From a virus, in the IMG/VR virus record IMGVR_UViG_3300046323_000202, positions 1 through 52,826 of that record: 52,826 bases of DNA; one strand, 5' to 3'. The notes below the pieces were generated by a model that saw only the letters and a program-made list of their open reading frames with translations, was not told the DNA's origin and did not search any database. The position numbers were made by a program, and so were the translations under genes. This document shows positions 24,672 to 31,785 of this stretch, one piece after another. How positions within the stretch are numbered: the stretch's first letter is position 1; the number at the start of each line of letters is the position of its first letter.

Positions 24672-25142
24672 TTAATTCCAGCAATCACTCAAGTCGTTTT
24701 CTATGAAACCTTTGGGTTTTCTGTACTTACCACTCGAGTCTCGTATCACCCACTTATTGTACATCAGATCAAGACTCGCCTTGGTTTCAATTCCTTTGTT
24801 TTTGTAGAATTCTACAGTCTCTTCTACCACCGTATGATCAGTAGGGAACTTCGTTAGGTTATTCTGACCTGTCTTAACTAACGCTTTACCTAAGTCAGCA
24901 CCTTGACGTTCTAGTTTAATCATATAACCAAAGATCGTTACAAGCGAATCAACACAACCATCAAGCTGTTCTGTGAGATCATCACTGTCGAGTGCTTCTT
25001 GAATCTCTTGGACTTCCTCTTTGATTAACTTTAGTTGCTGCTGCTTTGCCTCTTTAGTAATCTCTTTGGACTGTCCTGCAATATTACAGCACATTTCACT
25101 GTCCTTAAATAGACTCCAGAGTGCATCTTGCATTTTATTCAT
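24672..25142 (-). CDS. MazG-like nucleotide pyrophosphohydrolase
   Basis: 156 residues of the all-alpha NTP-pyrophosphatase fold. Metal-binding acids lie in KEEVQEIQEAL (Glu42, Glu43, Glu46) and in the second helix QLDGCVDSL (Asp61, Asp65). The TGQNNLTKFP segment (residues 91-100) is typical of phage MazG-type enzymes. It would hydrolyse dNTPs or alarmones to monophosphates. It sits directly upstream of the diphosphohydrolase gene. Confidence 0.78.
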   Translation of the reverse strand: MNKMQDALWSLFKDSEMCCNIAGQSKEITKEAKQQQLKLIKEEVQEIQEALDSDDLTEQLDGCVDSLVTIFGYMIKLERQGADLGKALVKTGQNNLTKFPTDHTVVEETVEFYKNKGIETKASLDLMYNKWVIRDSSGKYRKPKGFIENDLSDCWN

Positions 25143-25218
25143 TCGTATTCCTTTGTAAACGTAACCGCAGGTTGCAGTTACTTGTGTTAAGTATTAGTCT
25201 AAGTTCTCGGTAGTTCAT
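25135..25218 (-). CDS. Possible 27-residue coupled peptide
   Basis: An ATG at 25218 overlaps the previous TAA as TAATG and opens a 27-codon frame that ends within the start of the MazG-like gene. There is no ribosome site. The peptide is basic and Asn/Leu/Arg-rich. It may be a coupling leader only, or not translated. Confidence 0.25.
   Translation of the reverse strand: MNYRELRLILNTSNCNLRLRLQRNTNE
25161..25181 (-). promoter_or_regulatory. Hairpin just upstream of the MazG-like gene
   Basis: The near-perfect inverted repeat GTAACxGCA / TGCxGTTAC lies 8 bases before the AAAGGA ribosome site of the MazG-like gene. It lacks a U-tract, so control of translation or RNA processing is more likely than termination. 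Confidence 0.4.
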
Positions 25219-25517
25219 TACCCGTAAATCTGGATTACTTTTTGACTGCGTGTACTATTATTCTCATTATAGTACCCAACAGTAATTTCAACACTTTGTG
25301 GACTTTGAATAGTAGCATTTAAGTCCCATAGTACTATTCCTTTCTTAGTCAAACCAGTAGCATTCAGTATTTGTTGAAATAAATGTGCATTCACCCCTTC
25401 TGGCTTAACCTCAGTTTTTAACTTGGGCTTATCCACAAATACACCTTCACTGATCCACTTATCGTTCCCTTCAGCATCCACGATAACACTGAAGATTTTA
25501 ACTTCGTTCTCTTTCAT
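25218..25517 (-). CDS. Hypothetical protein
   Basis: 99 residues, predicted beta-rich C-terminal half (VEITVGYYNENN). No family is recognised. It follows the small membrane protein gene directly. Confidence 0.55.
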   Translation of the reverse strand: MKENEVKIFSVIVDAEGNDKWISEGVFVDKPKLKTEVKPEGVNAHLFQQILNATGLTKKGIVLWDLNATIQSPQSVEITVGYYNENNSTRSQKVIQIYG

Positions 25518-25775
25518 TTACTCTCCTTTGATTAAGTATTTAATAACGGTATAAGCAGCTTGAGTAATCCGAAGAATAATCATAGCTGAAAACCCAAGAA
25601 CTACTCCGATGATTCCTCCCATTGGGAATAAGTAAACACCATAAAGTAAAAGACCAAGGGTTAGTCCTAGAGTAACTACTAGAAGACTAGTATAAGCGTC
25701 TTGTACTTTATTGGGTGCATAGTCGCCTCTGATTGCTGAAAATCTACTTAGTATTTGTTTACTGATCATTTTCAT
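25518..25775 (-). CDS. Small membrane protein (two helices)
   Basis: 85 residues with two transmembrane segments (residues about 29-48, LLVVTLGLTLGLLLYGVYLF, and about 50-70, GGIIGVVLGFSAMIILRIT). Charged ends. No family is recognised. Possibly an inner-membrane modulator expressed early. Confidence 0.6.
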   Translation of the reverse strand: MKMISKQILSRFSAIRGDYAPNKVQDAYTSLLVVTLGLTLGLLLYGVYLFPMGGIIGVVLGFSAMIILRITQAAYTVIKYLIKGE

Positions 25776-25781
25776 TTTCCT

Positions 25782-25967
25782 TTATTCGTTAACTTCAGCG
25801 CAATCGGAGTATAACACGTAGTTTTTAGTATTGTACATTCCAGCAGTCCTTACCCACACTGACATATCTTTTGGTTCTTTCAGAACATATAGAACATCGA
25901 ACACTTCACCAACGCGGTCATGATACCACATAAGACTGTCGCTGCACTTCATAATTTTGATCTTCAT
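25782..25967 (-). CDS. Small hypothetical protein
   Basis: 61 residues from the ATG at 25967, which follows AAGGAGAATTA; a longer frame reaches back to 26006 but crosses the terminator hairpin. It begins MKIKIMKCSDSLMWY and contains DRVGEVFDVLY, a pattern seen in many small phage proteins of unknown role. Confidence 0.65.
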   Translation of the reverse strand: MKIKIMKCSDSLMWYHDRVGEVFDVLYVLKEPKDMSVWVRTAGMYNTKNYVLYSDCAEVNE

Positions 25968-25987
25968 TAATTCTCCTTTGGACGTAG

Positions 25988-26015
25988 AAAAACCCTCGCT
26001 CATCACGAGGGTTTT
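25988..26015 (-). terminator. Terminator after the exonuclease gene
   Basis: A 10-base-pair stem AAAACCCTCG / CGAGGGTTTT with a 7-base loop is followed by TTTTT on the minus strand, 3 bases past the exonuclease stop. Confidence 0.85.
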
Positions 26016-26018
26016 ACT

Positions 26019-26945
26019 TTAGTTAGCTAACAGACTCTTGCGCTTAGTCTTTGTATTGACTAGCACTTTACCACGAGAGCGAGTACCGCAGTTTCCGCAC
26101 TCAATTTCTGTGTACTCACAAGTCGGAGTATACACTGAATTCAGTGTCTCGTGCAGATCATCAGAACCACACACAGGGCAACGTGGGGTTTCATCAGGAA
26201 CGAACAATGCAGAGTTCAATGGACGTACATCAAACGCTCGTAGACGCATGTACACACGATACAGTAAATCAACATCCTCTAAGTTATACGTCAGCATTTC
26301 ATTTAGTGAATCTTGGTTTCCAGCCATGCATCCAATCCACGTATTAATCCCAGAATGGCTTGCTTTATCACCTTCACCTAGGATGACACCCAAAGAACCA
26401 AGGCGATTACTCGGAAAGCGCATTTGACGAGCAATCTTCAGGGTGTCAATAGTCTTGATCTTCTTTGGTGGCTGGAACTTATTAATCACTAATCGACTCT
26501 TGATCATTGGTAGATCGAAGTTGTCAATGTTATGACCAATCAGTGCCTCAGCTTTCTCAATCAAAGCGAATAGAACTGCACATAATCGTGAATCATTACC
26601 CTCAATAGCCTCTGCTGGTGTCAGCGCCAGTCCTTGTGCTGTTTTATCACCCATCCAGCGCCAGCTAATACTGACGATAGTACCACCGTCTTTTAGGATG
26701 TTATCCTGCCCTAGATTAGCCTTAAATCGCTTGAATGTAACAGCAATATCAGGGAGTGTTTCAATATCAATAAAGCAATACCGTTTAAGACTGTCTGGTA
26801 CTGGTACTTGAGTTTCCATGTAGCGGTTAAATACATAGTTCACACTGGACTTAGATACACTGAGGGCATTGGCTATATATCTGGACTTAAATCCGACTTT
26901 CTTAAGGTCGATAATCTTTTGGGTAATTTCTTGTGAATGTTTCAT
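26019..26945 (-). CDS. HTH - DEDDy exonuclease - zinc ribbon protein
   Basis: 308 residues in three parts. Residues 1-45 are a helix-turn-helix (SRYIANALSVSKSSVNYVF). Residues about 55-235 are a DnaQ-like exonuclease with Asp60/Glu62 in FIDIETLP, Asp144 in HNIDNFD, and the ExoIII motif Tyr220-x3-Asp224 (YNLED), so DEDDy type. Residues 256-286 are a zinc ribbon (CPVC and CGNC). The combination suggests a sequence-directed nuclease that binds DNA at both ends. It could proofread, degrade host DNA or process ends; the specific role is not visible. Confidence 0.8.
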   Translation of the reverse strand: MKHSQEITQKIIDLKKVGFKSRYIANALSVSKSSVNYVFNRYMETQVPVPDSLKRYCFIDIETLPDIAVTFKRFKANLGQDNILKDGGTIVSISWRWMGDKTAQGLALTPAEAIEGNDSRLCAVLFALIEKAEALIGHNIDNFDLPMIKSRLVINKFQPPKKIKTIDTLKIARQMRFPSNRLGSLGVILGEGDKASHSGINTWIGCMAGNQDSLNEMLTYNLEDVDLLYRVYMRLRAFDVRPLNSALFVPDETPRCPVCGSDDLHETLNSVYTPTCEYTEIECGNCGTRSRGKVLVNTKTKRKSLLAN

Positions 26946-26981
26946 TCATTTCCTTTATGTTAATTAAGAATCTACGCAGTA

Positions 26982-27473
26982 CTACCTGAACTTCTTGATC
27001 AAGTCCATTACTTCATTATAGCTGAACTTACGTGTCATCAGTGCTTTACTGAAGTTCTTTTTGCGTTCTAGTGCGTTCCTGCCAACTGTACTTCCTAGCT
27101 CAATCAAGACAGCATCTTTGGAGCTTTCCTTAAGCGCACAGAACTTAGTGGTGACTTTAGCCAGCCAGCCATTGTGCCTGTACCTACGATCTACCCCACG
27201 CTCAATATAATCAGCTACAAGCCTAAGAAACTCAGGATAGGTGCCATCGTACCAGTACCCCACGTAACGAGCGTACAGCCCCTCTATACGACCCAGTGCT
27301 ACGTTCTCTTTACTGTTGATCACTGCACGTACTAACTGCTCATCATCGTGCAAATGATCAACGCAAGGATTCTTCAAAGGCAATCCAGTCATTGCACTTG
27401 AGCCGTTCTGCTCTTTGGTTAGTAGAGTACGTACTTCAGTTATGTCTTTTGTTGTGTATAAATCTTCTGTAAT
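26982..27473 (-). CDS. Endonuclease VII-like Holliday-junction resolvase, probable AUU start
   Basis: 163 residues if started at ATT 27473, which follows AAAGGGG at a 7-base spacing. The first ATG (27392) has no ribosome site, and the 27 codons upstream of it read as the family N-terminus (LLTKEQNG). The catalytic His-Me core is CVDHLHDDEQLVRAVINSKENVALG: Asp39-His40 and Asn57 match T4 gp49 Asp40, His41 and Asn62. The four zinc cysteines of T4 gp49 are absent. It would resolve branched DNA before packaging. No zinc site means the fold must be stabilised otherwise. Confidence 0.75.
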   Translation of the reverse strand: MTEDLYTTKDITEVRTLLTKEQNGSSAMTGLPLKNPCVDHLHDDEQLVRAVINSKENVALGRIEGLYARYVGYWYDGTYPEFLRLVADYIERGVDRRYRHNGWLAKVTTKFCALKESSKDAVLIELGSTVGRNALERKKNFSKALMTRKFSYNEVMDLIKKFR

Positions 27474-27488
27474 GTTAGTTCCCCTTTG

Positions 27489-27665
27489 TTAATAACTACT
27501 TAGATCATCGTGAACGTAATTACCCCAAGAAGTACAGTCACAGCAGCACTCACTTGGTTCATGAGCAAAGCACAGGCAAATCTCTTCTGGGATTTTACTT
27601 CCGTCTTCATTGCGGTAGTACCTTCGGTTTGAATCGTCATAATGATAACCGTTCTTTATGCTCAT
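27489..27665 (-). CDS. Short cysteine-rich protein
   Basis: 58 residues, starting on an ATG that overlaps the previous TGA (ATGA). The body is polar, with Tyr/Asn-rich start and a cluster of six cysteines (CLC, then ECCCDC; residues 30-44) plus His35, consistent with a small metal-binding knuckle. Too short for standard gene calls, but frame, coupling and composition support it. Function unknown. Confidence 0.6.
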   Translation of the reverse strand: MSIKNGYHYDDSNRRYYRNEDGSKIPEEICLCFAHEPSECCCDCTSWGNYVHDDLSSY

Positions 27666-27856
27666 CTGGTACTTTCAATAAAAGCTAATCTTAACTCGTG
27701 TATTTCCATTGCTGCCTGTTCAAGTAAATCAGCAATACGATCTGGTTCACCTTTAATAACGGATTTACGCAAAGGAATAGACCTACGTATTAAACGGTGT
27801 ACGATATCTCCTTCAGGTAAGGAATCTTTGATTTGCTGTAGGTTTGTTAGGTTCAT
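27662..27856 (-). CDS. Small helical protein
   Basis: 64 residues; the C-terminal helix LLEQAAMEIHELR resembles a motif common in small phage proteins of unknown role. Both ends overlap neighbours by four bases (ATGA), so it is translationally coupled to the exonuclease and the cysteine-rich gene. Confidence 0.6.
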   Translation of the reverse strand: MNLTNLQQIKDSLPEGDIVHRLIRRSIPLRKSVIKGEPDRIADLLEQAAMEIHELRLAFIESTR

Positions 27857-28824
27857 AATTCTACTCCGTATTTATTAAAGAAATTCACGACATTTAAAAC
27901 ATCATCCCGAGTTTCTTTCATTCTTACACAAGAATGGTAGAGTTGCATCATACCTAACCAGTCTGACTCCGTGCTATCACCATTGCAGTCCACATATGTA
28001 AATTCTGAACTGTACCATACTTTGTACTGCTTCTGAACAGCGTGAAGTATATCTTGTTCTGTTTTACAATCCTTCAAGATTTTATACGCTGACTTCTCAC
28101 CGAACTTAACCCCACATATCTCCGTTGGTCTGTATGAATCAACGATGTCCCCAATGCACATTTGCAGACCGTACTGCATCATACCATTGGCACGTACCTT
28201 GTTCTTATCATCAATAAATATTTCACCCAAAGTAGGTATCTCATTTACACCCTCTTGTGGTTTATCTGGATTGAACAAAAAGAGTCCACTGTACGCTTTA
28301 GCATCCTTGTCTGAGGCTACTAGTACTGGCTTATTACCTTTAGCTAACTCTTCGTACCCCATCCACACTTGCATATCATCACATTCCTCCATATCGCTCT
28401 GTGTTGCATTGAATTTCTTCTTGGCATACTGACGTAGCTCTTTGAGTAAAAGCGGTCTAATGGGGCTTCTAGTGCCTTTATATGGGCTTGGTAGAGGTAG
28501 GTCATTTCTGAAGTTCTTGGGACCGGATAACATGTATATAGTGCAGTCAGGCCAGATGCACTCAAGAGCACTCTCTACTTGTGACTTCAGAAGTTTGATA
28601 GCGTGAGACAATGGTTCAGCCTCTTGTTGATCCTTAATCTCGTATTGTTCAAGAAGCTGAAGTTTATCCTTGGACTTAAGAAGTTCTTTCAACTCTGTTC
28701 TGTTCTTGAATATTTTTGTAGCACCTGTCGGTCTATGGGTTACTTCAATAGTTCGTTGTTCACAAGCTGCTGCTGCTTTGTAGATAGGGGTATCTAGGTC
28801 GAATAGTGCGATTGTTTTATTCAT
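27853..28824 (-). CDS. 5'-3' exonuclease (T7 gp6-like, FEN family)
   Basis: 323 residues. Nuclease motifs are seen in order: LFDLDTPIY near residue 8 (first acidic residues), GPKNFRNDL and PSPYKGTRSPIRP near 100-122, the acidic pair SDMEECDDMQ near 145, LVASDKDA near 168, and the GDIVDSY segment near 223, followed by an HhH-like helix (KFGEKSAYKIL). These match phage FEN-type exonucleases that remove RNA primers and degrade host DNA. It pairs logically with the T7-like polymerase and primase-helicase. Start follows AAAGGAGAT. Confidence 0.85.
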   Translation of the reverse strand: MNKTIALFDLDTPIYKAAAACEQRTIEVTHRPTGATKIFKNRTELKELLKSKDKLQLLEQYEIKDQQEAEPLSHAIKLLKSQVESALECIWPDCTIYMLSGPKNFRNDLPLPSPYKGTRSPIRPLLLKELRQYAKKKFNATQSDMEECDDMQVWMGYEELAKGNKPVLVASDKDAKAYSGLFLFNPDKPQEGVNEIPTLGEIFIDDKNKVRANGMMQYGLQMCIGDIVDSYRPTEICGVKFGEKSAYKILKDCKTEQDILHAVQKQYKVWYSSEFTYVDCNGDSTESDWLGMMQLYHSCVRMKETRDDVLNVVNFFNKYGVEL

Positions 28825-28834
28825 GTATCTCCTT

Positions 28835-29053
28835 TCAATAAACCCATGATCTTACTATCTGATCTCTATTGGGCATGAAATCACCCTCCTTTGCATCGCG
28901 CATCAATCTAAGGTCAAACCACTCGGACTCCGGTAGGTCGTGTTTCATGATCGTTACTAGTGCATTGTAGTACGTAATAGCCTCTTGGGAATCATTGAAT
29001 AGTTTTCCATTGTAATCTGTGTACTTTCTGTTTGTTGTTTCTAGCCAATACAT
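28835..29053 (-). CDS. Hypothetical protein
   Basis: 72 residues, Tyr/Asp-rich, no family recognised. Starts 17 bases upstream of the terminator at 29069 on the transcription side and precedes the exonuclease gene by 10 bases. Start follows GAAAGGTTAGT. Confidence 0.5.
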   Translation of the reverse strand: MYWLETTNRKYTDYNGKLFNDSQEAITYYNALVTIMKHDLPESEWFDLRLMRDAKEGDFMPNRDQIVRSWVY

Positions 29054-29068
29054 ACTAACCTTTCATTC

Positions 29069-29099
29069 AAAAAGAAACCCTCCGTATTAAGGGAGGGTT
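29069..29099 (-). terminator. Terminator after the small coiled-coil gene
   Basis: An 8-base-pair stem AACCCTCC / GGAGGGTT with an 8-base loop is followed by TTCTTTTT on the minus strand. Confidence 0.75.
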
Positions 29100-29112
29100 C
29101 ATTGTATCCTGA

Positions 29113-29331
29113 TTAACTGCGTACTACTTCGATAGCGTCCAGAACATCGTTGGATTTAGTCTTGAGTTCATCCACTTTATTACTTACGATAGCCTTAGCG
29201 ACTGCTGAGAGTACAGCTACATTTAACTCGCTTGCTTTGGCTTCATCTTTGATTTCTTTCAAGGACTCGTTCAGAGAATCAATCTCACTAAGAATCTTGA
29301 CCATTTTCTCAATTGCTTGTTTTGCGTTCAT
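29113..29331 (-). CDS. Small coiled-coil protein
   Basis: 72 residues, all helical, with heptad-like pattern (IEKMVKILSEIDSLNESLKEIK). The second half (ELNVAVLSAVAKAIVSNKVDELK) is faintly like small phage dsDNA-binding helical proteins such as T4 DsbA, but this is weak. No firm family. Confidence 0.6.
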   Translation of the reverse strand: MNAKQAIEKMVKILSEIDSLNESLKEIKDEAKASELNVAVLSAVAKAIVSNKVDELKTKSNDVLDAIEVVRS

Positions 29332-29360
29332 ATGTTTCCTTTAGAGTTACTGATTAATGA

Positions 29361-29552
29361 TTACTTAGAATTGAACTTAACTTTGTTAGCAGCAACAATC
29401 ATGGTTAACCAAAGTACTGCCAACCAGTTCCAGATGGTAATACCAATAGCTAGACCGAATACAGCATTGAGGGAAATGATGGTAAGAACTGGGCCAATAC
29501 CAATGAGGAAAATACCCAAGAGAATAAGAGCGATAATTCCGAATGTTTTCAT
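29361..29552 (-). CDS. Small membrane protein
   Basis: 63 residues with two hydrophobic helices (residues about 4-27 and 33-54). No family recognised. It has its own upstream promoter-like region (29581-29660). Confidence 0.55.
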   Translation of the reverse strand: MKTFGIIALILLGIFLIGIGPVLTIISLNAVFGLAIGITIWNWLAVLWLTMIVAANKVKFNSK

Positions 29553-29580
29553 GTGGTTCCTTATATTAAATGATGAACTG

Positions 29581-29645
29581 ATTATACCTAAGAAAGAACC
29601 CGGTAGGTTTCGATTCTATCGAACCGATTCCGGAATTAACCGGAT
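29581..29645 (-). promoter_or_regulatory. Promoter-like region with inverted repeats
   Basis: On the minus strand a perfect -10 box TATAAT (29581-29586) is preceded by GGTTCGAT / ATCGAAACC, a near-perfect hairpin or dyad around 29607-29627, and by TTCCGGAA. The -35 region (AACCTA) is weak, so an activator bound at the dyad could be needed. It serves the small membrane protein gene after the SSB gene. Confidence 0.45.
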
Positions 29646-29666
29646 TCTCCTTTTATTTACGTAACA

Positions 29667-30353
29667 TTAAAATGGAATGTCATCGTCCATGTCATCAAAT
29701 GATGGCCGTGGTGCAGCTTTCGATTGAGCCTTTGGTGCTACCTTGGTTTTTGCAGATGCTGGAACCTTAGTAGAACCTCCATTACCGTCACTTGCAGAGT
29801 CATCACCGAATTCACTTCCAGCTTCGTAATCTGAGTCTTGCTTGACGTACTCGATCATGTTAGTAACTAAGAGATTCTTCAGGAACAACGAAGAGCCTCC
29901 AGCAGTACGATCAAACTTATCAATACTTACTGTACCGTAACTTCCGTTGCCCGGTAGCTTAGTTGTAGTGACCTCTACCATTGTATTCTTTACTTTCTCA
30001 AATACTTTAGGCTGGTATTGAAACGGCACGGGCTTGCCTGTCTTACCAAGCTCAGTTGATTTACGAAGAGTAAAAATCCATACATTCTTACCTGCACCTT
30101 CTGGTACTGCACATTTGTATTTCTCTTCAAACTCAGCAGTCTTTACTTTCTTCATACTCAAGAGTGTATCCAGTGATTTACCGTAGGCTTCTAGCTCGTC
30201 AACGTAATCTTCGTCGGTTAGTACAATTGAGCATTTCCATTCGTCGGGTTTAGACGGTGTACCGGGCTTAACGTACGCTTTAACTGGCTCAGCCATTTGA
30301 CAGAATACAATAGTACCACTAACCTTGCTGAAATCATTATTTGTGTTTGACAT
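29667..30353 (-). CDS. Single-stranded DNA-binding protein (T7 gp2.5-like)
   Basis: 228 residues: an OB-type core (residues about 8-165), a low-complexity Ala/Lys/Ser linker and an acidic tail SFDDMDDDIPF. The acidic, aromatic-ended tail is the protein-interaction tail of SSBs and of T7 gp2.5. It covers unwound DNA and recruits polymerase and helicase. The tRNA gene lies just upstream on the same strand. Start follows AAGGAAATAT. Confidence 0.82.
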   Translation of the reverse strand: MSNTNNDFSKVSGTIVFCQMAEPVKAYVKPGTPSKPDEWKCSIVLTDEDYVDELEAYGKSLDTLLSMKKVKTAEFEEKYKCAVPEGAGKNVWIFTLRKSTELGKTGKPVPFQYQPKVFEKVKNTMVEVTTTKLPGNGSYGTVSIDKFDRTAGGSSLFLKNLLVTNMIEYVKQDSDYEAGSEFGDDSASDGNGGSTKVPASAKTKVAPKAQSKAAPRPSFDDMDDDIPF

Positions 30354-30426
30354 ATATTTCCTTATAGATAATTAATAAACAATAAACAATTAATCTCAAT
30401 TGAATTGTAGAGATAAACCAAGTATT

Positions 30427-30503
30427 TGGTGCGAGTGGAGAGACTTGAACTCCCGACATGTTGTGTAGAAGACAACTGTTCTATCCAACTGAACTACACT
30501 CGC
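30427..30503 (-). tRNA. tRNA-Arg (anticodon UCU)
   Basis: 77 bases including an encoded 3' ACCA. Acceptor stem GCGAGTG / CACTCGC pairs fully. The anticodon stem GTTGT / ACAAC encloses loop CTTCTAC with anticodon TCT, reading AGA. D-loop AGTTGGATAGA and T-arm GGGAG-TTCAAGT-CTCTC are normal. AGA is used often in the phage genes, so the tRNA may supplement the host pool, or replace a host tRNA cut by a defence nuclease. Confidence 0.95.
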
Positions 30504-30561
30504 TTTCGTAACCTGCATTGTACCATAACTTGCTCCAGATACAACACAGCTTCTATCTTAT

Positions 30562-30921
30562 TTACAATCGAAAGAACTGAGTAACTACAACAGCCTTTGG
30601 TTTAACAAAGAAGAACTCATCAAAGTCAGCACCATCGTATGACTGATAGCTTCCATTAAACTGAGCATAAACACTAGCACTTTCTTGTGTGAACTTAAAG
30701 ACTGACCAGTACTCTTCTCCTTCACCTTCTCCTCCGTGATTATCAACGAATTCGTACTGAATATTAAGACCCTCACAAGTCCTAACGAACACTTCTGTTT
30801 CGCTTCCTTCGTCTGTCCATTGGTTGATCTCTGGCGTATCTGAACCAAAGAAAGTATTCAGTACTTCTGATCCTGCTGTATCCAAGAGAACTTGGACTTT
30901 ATCCTGTAAAGTTGTTTTCAT
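30562..30921 (-). CDS. Hypothetical acidic protein
   Basis: 119 residues, strongly acidic (runs such as GGEGEGEEY) with a beta-rich C-terminus. No family is recognised. Very acidic phage proteins sometimes mimic DNA, but here there is no specific evidence. Start follows AAAGGTAAAT. Confidence 0.6.
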   Translation of the reverse strand: MKTTLQDKVQVLLDTAGSEVLNTFFGSDTPEINQWTDEGSETEVFVRTCEGLNIQYEFVDNHGGEGEGEEYWSVFKFTQESASVYAQFNGSYQSYDGADFDEFFFVKPKAVVVTQFFRL

Positions 30922-30953
30922 ATTTACCTTTCTGTTGTTGACTGATTAGGACT

Positions 30954-31757
30954 TTATTGTACTTCACTAAGTAACTTATTTTTCACTTCATTGAACTTAT
31001 TTTTACTGAATAACTCAACTGCACTTGGGTAATTGTCCAGAGTAAAATCTCTGAACCAGCCAGAGGTCAACGTAGTGCAAACCTTCTGAAGTGCTTTCAT
31101 GTAAGCTGCCTTAGCTGGATAATTCCAGTCCTTAGGAACTAGAAATCTTTCAGTAGCTATTACCTGTGTTTCTTCAGCTACACATTGTACCTTTTGCTCA
31201 TGGGTAAGATTATCCCATAAATCCAGATTGCATTTGGCTAACTCTGGATTCCTTTGTAGTTTAGTGTACAGAGGTCTATCTTCATAAGCAAATAACTCAT
31301 GTAGATAATCATGATTATACCTCTTATACACTGCGTCATTGAAGAAGGAATCAACTGACTGATTCAAGTTTGGCTTAACCTGAGGAAATTCCTCCAAAGT
31401 CATTTGAGTTCTTTGAGCTAAGAAAGCCAAGTCGCTCTCGTTCCAGAACTTACTCTCGTACTGGAGATATTTCCAGTAGTGAGTTATGTGCTTATTGAAG
31501 CTCAAATCACGGTGCAAGTGGCTGCGTTTTACTAGAGATAGCCCCTTCATTGAAAGCACATGAAATGTATTTCCATTGAATTGAAGTTTCTCGTCTGTGC
31601 AGTACCTGAACAAATCATCATTGTTCAAGAGGAACCTATCGTGAAATTCTACGCCCTTTATTGGTGAACAACTAATGACATCCCAATCAGAGTCACTCTG
31701 AATAGGAACAGAAGGGTTCCAGTAGTTCATTGCTCTTGATCCGATTAGAATGTTCAT
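30954..31757 (-). CDS. Nucleotidyltransferase-fold protein
   Basis: 267 residues. The N-terminus reads IGSRAMNYW followed by SDSDWDVI, matching the Gly-Ser ... Asp-x-Asp-x-Asp signature of the minimal nucleotidyltransferase fold (Gly6-Ser7, Asp22/24/26). The rest is helical and His/Tyr-rich. Related proteins occur in many phages without known substrate. Possible roles include RNA or protein nucleotidylation. It sits beside rIIB and the tRNA, so a part in RNA repair is an open option. Confidence 0.65.
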   Translation of the reverse strand: MNILIGSRAMNYWNPSVPIQSDSDWDVISCSPIKGVEFHDRFLLNNDDLFRYCTDEKLQFNGNTFHVLSMKGLSLVKRSHLHRDLSFNKHITHYWKYLQYESKFWNESDLAFLAQRTQMTLEEFPQVKPNLNQSVDSFFNDAVYKRYNHDYLHELFAYEDRPLYTKLQRNPELAKCNLDLWDNLTHEQKVQCVAEETQVIATERFLVPKDWNYPAKAAYMKALQKVCTTLTSGWFRDFTLDNYPSAVELFSKNKFNEVKNKLLSEVQ

Positions 31758-31785
31758 TAGTTTCTTTCTTTAGTTATGTTCTATC

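Noticed and set aside
24658-24688. Longer N-terminus for the diphosphohydrolase-like protein (MIAGINKRST)
   Set aside because: The ATG at 24658 has AAAGGAG at good spacing; the earlier ATG has none and overlaps the previous gene.
26038-26427. Plus-strand frame opposite the DEDDy exonuclease
   Set aside because: No ribosome site, runs against the operon, and composition is that of an antisense strand.
30954-31757. CCA-adding tRNA nucleotidyltransferase
   Set aside because: Only the Gly-Ser and Asp-x-Asp signature is present; the other CCA-enzyme motifs are missing.
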